Below are positions 1-5,100 of a stretch of 6,554 nucleotides of DNA, in pieces (within the stretch, counting starts at the first letter, position 1; each line of letters begins with the position of its first letter). Origin of the DNA: Hadersleviella sp041745395. Lineage in GTDB: Bacteria > Chloroflexota > Anaerolineae > Promineifilales > Promineifilaceae. Both the position numbers and the translations under genes were made by a program. The notes beneath the pieces were generated by a model, which saw only the letters and a program-made list of their open reading frames with translations, ran no database searches and had not been told where the DNA came from. The stretch lies in assembly GCA_041745395.1 (NCBI GenBank), contig JBGTIZ010000472.1:1-6554 (forward strand), in the 5' to 3' direction.

Positions 1-452
1 GCGGCCTGAATGGCGCGCACGGCCAGCGTGTCGGGCGGCGCGGGCGGCTCAGCGGCCAAATCGGCGGCAGAGCGGGAGCTAGTCGTATAAAAGCCGGGCG
101 TGCCCAGCAAAATGGCGTTGATATTGAGCTGGTGGTCTAAATCAGCCTGCACGATGGCGTCGTGTTGGCTCCACTCGAATTGGCCGGGACTGGCCTCGAT
201 ACGGTTCCAGTAGAGCGGCCAACGATTCCACGTGGCCCCTGTGGAGAGGCCATTTTGAAATTGGGTGGCGTCGGCGGGATGTTCGATGGAATTGATGAAG
301 TTGAGGCCGTAGAGGGGGCCGCTAGTGCGGTCTGTGGGGGGCGTTTCCACGGCCGTGGAAACCGTCACCCCATCCAGCAAACCCAGCGTCAGCCACATAA
401 GTAAAACAAGGCCAATCATGGCCAAAGGGAGTCGTCCATGGAGTTGGTTCAT
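1..452 (-). CDS. Exported TIM-barrel protein, glycoside-hydrolase-like, N-terminal 150 residues (C-terminus beyond left edge)
   Basis: Reading the minus strand from ATG at 452-450 gives 150 uninterrupted codons to the window edge. Residues 1-34 look like a Sec signal peptide: short n-region with Arg7, hydrophobic stretch about 8-26 (LPLAMIGLVLLMWLTLGLL), and a possible cleavage site after Ser-Thr-Ala (residues 32-34). Next comes a Thr/Pro linker, then YGLNFIN (48-54), which fits a first barrel strand, and a Trp-rich stretch (about 75-94: WNRWPLYWNRIEASPGQFEW) followed by INAILLGTPGFY. The pattern 'W-R-W...W..IE..PG.F.W...D' is typical of the first third of clan-A-type glycoside hydrolases and related secreted TIM-barrel proteins. 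Catalytic residues would lie further on, so family and substrate cannot be named. An in-frame TGA at 491-489 limits upstream starts; a TTG at 482 is possible but has no ribosome binding site. ATG 452 also lacks a clear Shine-Dalgarno sequence. The gene follows the gltD terminator and is probably transcribed separately. Confident that it is a gene; moderately confident of the fold. Confidence 0.8.
   Translation of the reverse strand, partial: MNQLHGRLPLAMIGLVLLMWLTLGLLDGVTVSTAVETPPTDRTSGPLYGLNFINSIEHPADATQFQNGLSTGATWNRWPLYWNRIEASPGQFEWSQHDAIVQADLDHQLNINAILLGTPGFYTTSSRSAADLAAEPPAPPDTLAVRAIQA
343..362. repeat. 20-base perfect palindrome inside the exported-protein gene
   Basis: GTTTCCACGGCCGTGGAAAC is its own reverse complement over all 20 bases. 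It is the longest member of the ACGGCCGT palindrome family in this window. It encodes Val-Ser-Thr-Ala-Val-Glu-Thr at the predicted signal peptide cleavage region of the left-hand gene. The identity is directly visible; any function as a binding site is unknown. Confidence 0.85.
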
Positions 453-459
453 GCCGCTA

Positions 460-509
460 ATAGTAACGCGGCCGTGGGGCAAGTGGGGTCAAACAACCCC
501 AAAATCATA
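460..509 (-). promoter_or_regulatory. Candidate promoter elements for the exported-protein gene (weak)
   Basis: The 105 bases between the terminator and the ATG at 452 must hold any promoter of the left-hand gene. Two -10-like hexamers are visible on the minus strand. TATGAT at 509-504 matches the consensus at five of six positions but has no convincing -35 box 16-18 bases upstream. TACTAT at 465-460 lies seven bases before the ATG; a start there would give a nearly leaderless transcript, which fits the lack of a ribosome binding site. TTGACC at 492-487 is a fair -35, but its 21-base spacing to TACTAT is too long. Neither choice is secure. Confidence 0.25.
484..501. repeat. Short inverted repeat upstream of the exported-protein gene
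   Basis: TGGGGT (484-489) and ACCCCA (496-501) are perfect 6-base arms separated by six bases. The element lies about 32 bases before the ATG and overlaps the area where transcription would begin if TATGAT at 509-504 is the -10 box. It could be an operator or a small 5' leader hairpin. It has no T-tract on either strand, so it is not a terminator. It is short enough to be chance. Confidence 0.35.
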
Positions 510-557
510 GGAAAAAATTAGCCTCCCAGATTCTGGCTCAGAAACCAATATCGTAAC

Positions 558-598
558 AAAAAAAGGCGACCCAGAGCAAATGTCCGCTCCACGTCGCC
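558..598 (-). terminator. Intrinsic terminator of the gltBD operon
   Basis: On the minus strand, beginning 28 bases after the gltD stop codon, GGCGAC (598-593) pairs with GTCGCC (570-565). After one G-G mismatch the stem continues through TGGAGC (591-586) and GCTCTG (577-572), with two G-T wobbles, to an 8-base loop (585-578). Seven consecutive T residues (minus strand 564-558) follow the stem immediately. A GC-rich stem with direct U-tract is the canonical Rho-independent form. It separates gltBD from the downstream exported-protein gene. Confidence 0.9.
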
Positions 599-626
599 CT
601 TCGCCACCTCGCCCCTCTACCTGTCT

Positions 627-2111
627 TTAAGGCAAATCCGTCTCCCCCATCAAATAACGGTCACACTCCCGCGCCGCGCCGCGCCCCTCTTTAATCGCCC
701 ACACCACCAAACTTTGCCCGCGCCGCATATCCCCTGCGGCAAAAACGCCCGGCACGTTGGTGGCAAATTTTTCATATTCCGCCTGGGCATTAGAGCGTGC
801 ATCCTGCACCACCTTGAGCTGTTCCAGCACGGGATTCTCCGGCCCACGGAAGCCGATGGCGATGAGCGCCAACTGGCACGGCCAAACTTTTTCAGTGCCG
901 GATATCTCGTAAATGCCGTGGGTGCCGTCCCGGTTGATTTCCCAACTGACCTGCACCGTGCGGATGCCGCTTAAATGGCCGTTTTCGTCGCCGATAAATT
1001 CTTTGGACATGAGACAATAGGCGCGGGGGTCATCCCCGTACAGAGCTTTGGCCTCTTTTTGCCCATAGTCCAACTTGTAGACGCGGGGCCATTGCGGCCA
1101 CGGGTTATCGGCGGCGCGTTCGTCTGGCGGACGGGGGGTGAGTTCAAACTGAACGAGGCTGTTGCATCCATGACGCACGGCCGTGCCCACGCAATCTGTC
1201 CCCGTATCCCCGCCACCAATCACAATCACATCCTTGCCTTCAGCTGAAATATATCGGCCATCCGCCAAATCAGACTGAAGCAAACTCTCCGTCGTTTGGC
1301 TCAGAAAATCTACAGCGAGATGAATCCCCTTGAGGTCACGGCCGTGGATGGGCAAATCATTGGCCTTCGTCGCGCCCCCGCACAACACGACCGCATCAAA
1401 ATCACGGCGCAATTGGTCAGCGGGCAGGTCTACCCCAATTTCGATGTTGCAGTGAAAAACGATGCCCGCCTCTTCCAGCAGGCGAATGCGGCGCAGAACC
1501 GACTCCTTCTCGATTTTCATGTTGGGGATGCCGTAGGTCATCAGCCCGCCCGGCCGTGGGGCGCGTTCAAAGACCGTGACGCTATGGCCGACCTTGTTGA
1601 GTTGGTCAGCGGCGGCTAGCCCAGCCGGGCCAGAGCCGACAATGGCGACTTTTTTACCCGTGCGCTTGGCTGGCCTGTTCGGTGTGACCCACCCCTCGTC
1701 AAAGGCGCGGTCAATAATCGTATTTTCGATGCTTTTAATCGTCACGGGGTCTTCGTTAACGCCCAGCACACAGCCCGCTTCGCACGGAGCGGGGCAAACG
1801 CGCCCCGTAAATTCAGGGAAATTATTCGTTTTGTCCAGCCGCTCATACGCTTCCCGCCACAGGCCACGATACACCAAATCATTCCATTCGGGAATGAGGT
1901 TATTCAAGGGGCACCCCGTGGTCATGCGGTTGAGCGTGTCGCCTGTGTGGCAAAAAGGGATGCCGCAATCCATACATCGCGCCCCTTGTGACTGCAAATT
2001 GACCACGGGCAGAGGGATGTACAGTTCGTTCCAATCGTTGATACGTTCCTGCGGCGGCCGTTCTGTGGCGGTTTGCCGCTCATACGTCATAAATCCTGTT
2101 GCTTTGCTCAT
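627..2111 (-). CDS. gltD: Glutamate synthase (NADPH) small subunit
   Basis: Complete gene for the beta subunit of GOGAT, 494 residues, ending in TAA at 629-627. It takes electrons from NADPH and passes them through FAD and iron-sulfur clusters to the large subunit, for glutamine + 2-oxoglutarate to two glutamate in the cytoplasm. Residues 1-145 form the ferredoxin-like cluster domain, with Cys46, Cys49, Cys54, Cys67 and then Cys106, Cys110, Cys114 (CPAPCEAGC). An FAD-binding Rossmann motif GSGPAG is at 159-164, followed by GGLMTYGIPNMKIEK (188-202). The nicotinamide-nucleotide motif GGGDTG is at 299-304, and the C-terminal FAD motif GVFAAGD is at 455-461. Length is near the longer GltD type (about 480-495; E. 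coli is about 472). ATG 2111 is chosen because GAGGA precedes it by five to six bases; the frame stays open back to a GTG at 2177, but that stretch is repeat sequence. It follows gltB by 86 bases and is probably co-transcribed. No disruption or missing key residue was seen. Confidence 0.97.
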   Translation of the reverse strand: MSKATGFMTYERQTATERPPQERINDWNELYIPLPVVNLQSQGARCMDCGIPFCHTGDTLNRMTTGCPLNNLIPEWNDLVYRGLWREAYERLDKTNNFPEFTGRVCPAPCEAGCVLGVNEDPVTIKSIENTIIDRAFDEGWVTPNRPAKRTGKKVAIVGSGPAGLAAADQLNKVGHSVTVFERAPRPGGLMTYGIPNMKIEKESVLRRIRLLEEAGIVFHCNIEIGVDLPADQLRRDFDAVVLCGGATKANDLPIHGRDLKGIHLAVDFLSQTTESLLQSDLADGRYISAEGKDVIVIGGGDTGTDCVGTAVRHGCNSLVQFELTPRPPDERAADNPWPQWPRVYKLDYGQKEAKALYGDDPRAYCLMSKEFIGDENGHLSGIRTVQVSWEINRDGTHGIYEISGTEKVWPCQLALIAIGFRGPENPVLEQLKVVQDARSNAQAEYEKFATNVPGVFAAGDMRRGQSLVVWAIKEGRGAARECDRYLMGETDLP

Positions 2112-2115
2112 GTTG

Positions 2116-2124
2116 TTCCTCTTT
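2116..2124 (-). promoter_or_regulatory. Ribosome binding site that fixes the gltD start
   Basis: The minus strand reads AAAGAGGAA at 2124-2116, with the GAGG core ending six bases before ATG 2111. This is a good Shine-Dalgarno match and favours ATG 2111 over the upstream GTG at 2177 and the internal ATG at 2090. CTCTT just upstream (2127-2123) could pair weakly with AAGAG, a five-base hairpin of doubtful importance. Confidence 0.8.
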
Positions 2125-2128
2125 AAGA

Positions 2129-2198
2129 GTGCTGAGCGATGAGTGCGGAGTGCTAAGTAGATCCCGTTACTCAGCACTCATCGCTCGTTACTCAGCAC
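2129..2198 (-). repeat. Ten-unit heptamer repeat array with inverted halves between gltB and gltD
   Basis: Read on the minus strand from 2198, the gap divides exactly into 7-base units: GTGCTGA, GTAACGA, GCGATGA, GTGCTGA, GTAACGG, GATCTAC, TTAGCAC, TCCGCAC, TCATCGC, TCAGCAC. The last four are inverted copies (GTGCTAA, GTGCGGA, GCGATGA, GTGCTGA when reversed). A 14-base direct repeat (plus strand CGTTACTCAGCACT) sits at 2165-2178 and 2186-2199, exactly 21 bases or three units apart. Arms 2134-2146 and 2174-2186 are 13-base perfect inverted repeats; after one mismatch four more pairs form (2148-2151 with 2169-2172). Outside them, 2128-2133 pairs with 2194-2199, leaving a single seven-base bulge (2187-2193). 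The first base of the array is the last base of the gltB stop codon. It resembles the short tandemly repeated heptamers known from cyanobacterial and some other genomes. No U-tract follows, so it is not an intrinsic terminator; an mRNA-stability or processing role is conceivable. Confidence 0.85.
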
Positions 2199-5100
2199 TA
2201 ATTTCCGGCGGCGCGGGCTTTGTCGCGCAGATTGGCTTCAAAGGCGGCTAGTTTGGCTTCATCGCCAGATAGCCCTTGCGCTTCGACTTCGGCCATTTTG
2301 TCTAGCATTCGTTTGTAGTCATACGGCATGACGCGCACAAATTGGTGGATGTGCTCGTCCCAATGGCGGAGAATATGCCACGCATATTGGCTTCCCGTGG
2401 CCATGGCGTGCCGCTGAACGAGGCCGTAAATCTCTTCATGCTCTTGAATATTGTCCACGGCCGAGAGCGCTACCATCTCTTGGTTACAGCGCATCCCAAA
2501 ATCGCCCGTTATGTCGAGGACATAAGCCACGCCGCCCGACATGCCCGCCGCAAAGTTGCGCCCTGTTGTGCCCAGCACGATCACTTTGCCGCCCGTCATG
2601 TATTCACAGCCATGATCGCCGACGCCTTCGACCACGGCCGTGACCCCCGAATTACGCACGCAGAACCGCTCTCCCGCCACGCCGCGAATAAACGCCTCGC
2701 CGCTCGTGGCGCCATAAAAGGCGGTATTGCCAATGATGATATTTTCCTCGGACTTGAAAGTAGCGTTTTTGGGTGGGTAGACAATAATTTGGCCGCCCGA
2801 CAGCCCTTTGCCGATGTAATCGTTGGCGTCCCCCTCTAGCTCAAGGGTGATGCCTCGAGGGACAAACGCGCCTAGGCTTTGCCCAGCGGAGCCGCGCAGG
2901 TGTAAATGAATGGTGTCTTCGGGCAGGCCATTCGCGCCGTAGATTTTGGTCACTTCACTGCCGAGGGTTGTGCCCACGGCGCGGTCGGTGTTGTACACTT
3001 GCAAGGTGGCGCGGACTTTTTTGCCGCGAGCAAGGGCAGGCTGGCACAGGCCAAGCAGGACGCGGAAGTCGTAGCGTTGGTCGAGGCTGTGGTCTTGGGG
3101 GATTTGTTGGTACACGGCCGTGGACAACCCCTCCGGCTGATGCAACAACGCCGACAAATCCAAATTACGCGTCTTCCAATGATCCACATCCGTCCGTTGC
3201 GCCAGCAACTCCGTCCGCCCAATCAGCTCATTCAGCGTGCGCACCCCCAGCTCAGCCATAATCTCCCGCACCTCCTCCGCGATAAACTTCATAAAATTGA
3301 CCACATGCGCCGGATCGCCCGTAAACTTCGCCCGTAGCTCAGGGTTTTGCGTGGCAATCCCCACGGGGCACGTATTCAGATGGCAAACGCGCATCATCAA
3401 ACAGCCCAAGGCGACCAGCGGCGCGGTGGCAAAACCAAACTCTTCCGCTCCCAAAATCGCGGCAATGACTACATCCCGCCCCGTCTTCATCTGGCCGTCC
3501 GTCTCGACCGTGACCCGCGAGCGCAACTTGTTCAGCACCAGCGTCTGATGCGTTTCTGCCAGACCCAGTTCCCACGGCAAACCCGCATGTTTGATGCTGG
3601 TCTGCGCCGCCGCGCCCGTTCCCCCATCGCCGCCGCTAATCAAAATCACATCGGCGTGCGCCTTAGCTACCCCAGCGGCCACCGTGCCCACGCCTACTTC
3701 AGACACCAGCTTAACGTTAATCCGCGCCGTGGGGTTGGCACTTTTTAGGTCATAAATTAACTGTGCCAAATCTTCGATGGAGTAAATATCGTGATGGGGC
3801 GGGGGAGAAATCAGCCCCACGCCGGGCGTCGAATAACGCACCTTGGCTATCCACGGGTACACTTTATGGCCGGGCAGTTGCCCCCCTTCACCCGGCTTAG
3901 CTCCCTGCGCCATTTTGATTTGAATCTCGTCCGCATTGACCAAATATTCGCTGGTTACGCCAAAACGGCCGCTAGCCACCTGCTTAATCGCACTACGGCG
4001 CAAATCGCCGTTGGCGTCAGGCGTAAACCGCTCTGGGTTTTCGCCCCCTTCGCCCGTGTTGCTTTTACCCCCAATGCGGTTCATGGCAATGGCTAAACTC
4101 TCGTGCGCCTCGGAGCTAATCGAGCCGTAGGACATCGCCCCCGTTTTGAAGCGACGCAAAATATTTTCAGCGGGTTCCACGTCGTGAACGGGAATGGGTG
4201 TGTGGGGCGAATTGAATTGGAGCAGGCCGCGAATGGTGCTGAGCTGGCTCTCGTGATTGTTCACGTCAGCCGAATATTGCTTGAACCGGTCATAATCACC
4301 CCGCCGACACGCATCTTGTAGGGCGTGTACGGTGCGCGGGTTAAAGAGGTGATATTCACCATCATACCGCCATTGGTATTTGCCACCGACGGGCAGGGCG
4401 TGGCCGTTAGACGGCCGTGGAGGAAACGCCTCACGATGACGAATCAAGACCTCTTCGGCCAGCATTTCGATGGTCATGCCCCCTAAACGGCTGGGCGTAC
4501 CCACAAAATATTTATCCACGACGCTGAGATGCAGGCCAAACGCCTCGAAAATTTGCGCCCCACGATAGCTCTGAATCGTAGAGATGCCCATTTTGGACAA
4601 AATCTTCACAATGCCTTTCACGGCCGCCTTAATAAAATGCTTGACCGCTTGCGGGTAAGAGACATTTTTGACCATATCCCGCTCAATCATGTCGTTGACT
4701 GATTCAAAGACAAGATACGGGTTGATGGCGTCCACGCCATAGCCCAGCAGAACCGCAAAATGATGCACTTCTCGCGGCTCGCCCGACTCGACGATGAGGC
4801 TCGCTTTGGTGCGTTTACCTTGGCGAATCAGGTAATGGTGCAGGCCAGCGGCGGCCAGCAGGGCAGGAATAGCTCCGTTTTGGGCATCTATGCCTCGGTC
4901 AGACAAGATGAGCAGGGTCGCCCCGTCGTCTATCGCCTCTTCTGCACTCTGGAAGAGGGCGGCGAGGGCTTGTTCGAGGGCAGGGCCGTCGCCGTAGATG
5001 TCGTAAAGAAGAGGCAAGGTCACGGCCGTGAACCCTTTTTGCTGGTTATGCCGTAGCCGCGCCAACTCTTCATTACTCAGGATAGGATGGTCAAGAATGA

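Noticed and set aside
162..404. Plus-strand open frame of 80 codons at the left end
   Set aside because: It overlaps the minus-strand exported-protein gene, which has a signal peptide and plausible fold.
453..482. TTG at 482 as start of the exported-protein gene
   Set aside because: It would put ten polar residues before the signal peptide and also lacks a ribosome binding site.
526..543. Small nested inverted repeats CCAGA-T-TCTGG and TTCTG-GCT-CAGAA
   Set aside because: Five-base arms are expected by chance at this length, and nothing nearby suggests a function.
1576..2142. Plus-strand open frame of 188 codons
   Set aside because: It lies antisense to gltD, whose cofactor motifs are intact throughout; the product shows no recognisable domain.
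2112..2177. GTG at 2177 as gltD start, adding 22 residues (MLSNGIYLALRTHRSALLKR...)
   Set aside because: This extension is translated heptamer repeat, has no ribosome binding site, and ATG 2111 has a well-placed GAGGA.
2129..2198. Heptamer array as a CRISPR array or intrinsic terminator
   Set aside because: The units are 7 bases with no unique spacers, and no T-tract follows the stem on either strand.
2342..2839. Plus-strand open frame of 165 codons
   Set aside because: Antisense to the conserved glycine-rich C-terminal domain of gltB; explained by GC-rich codon bias.
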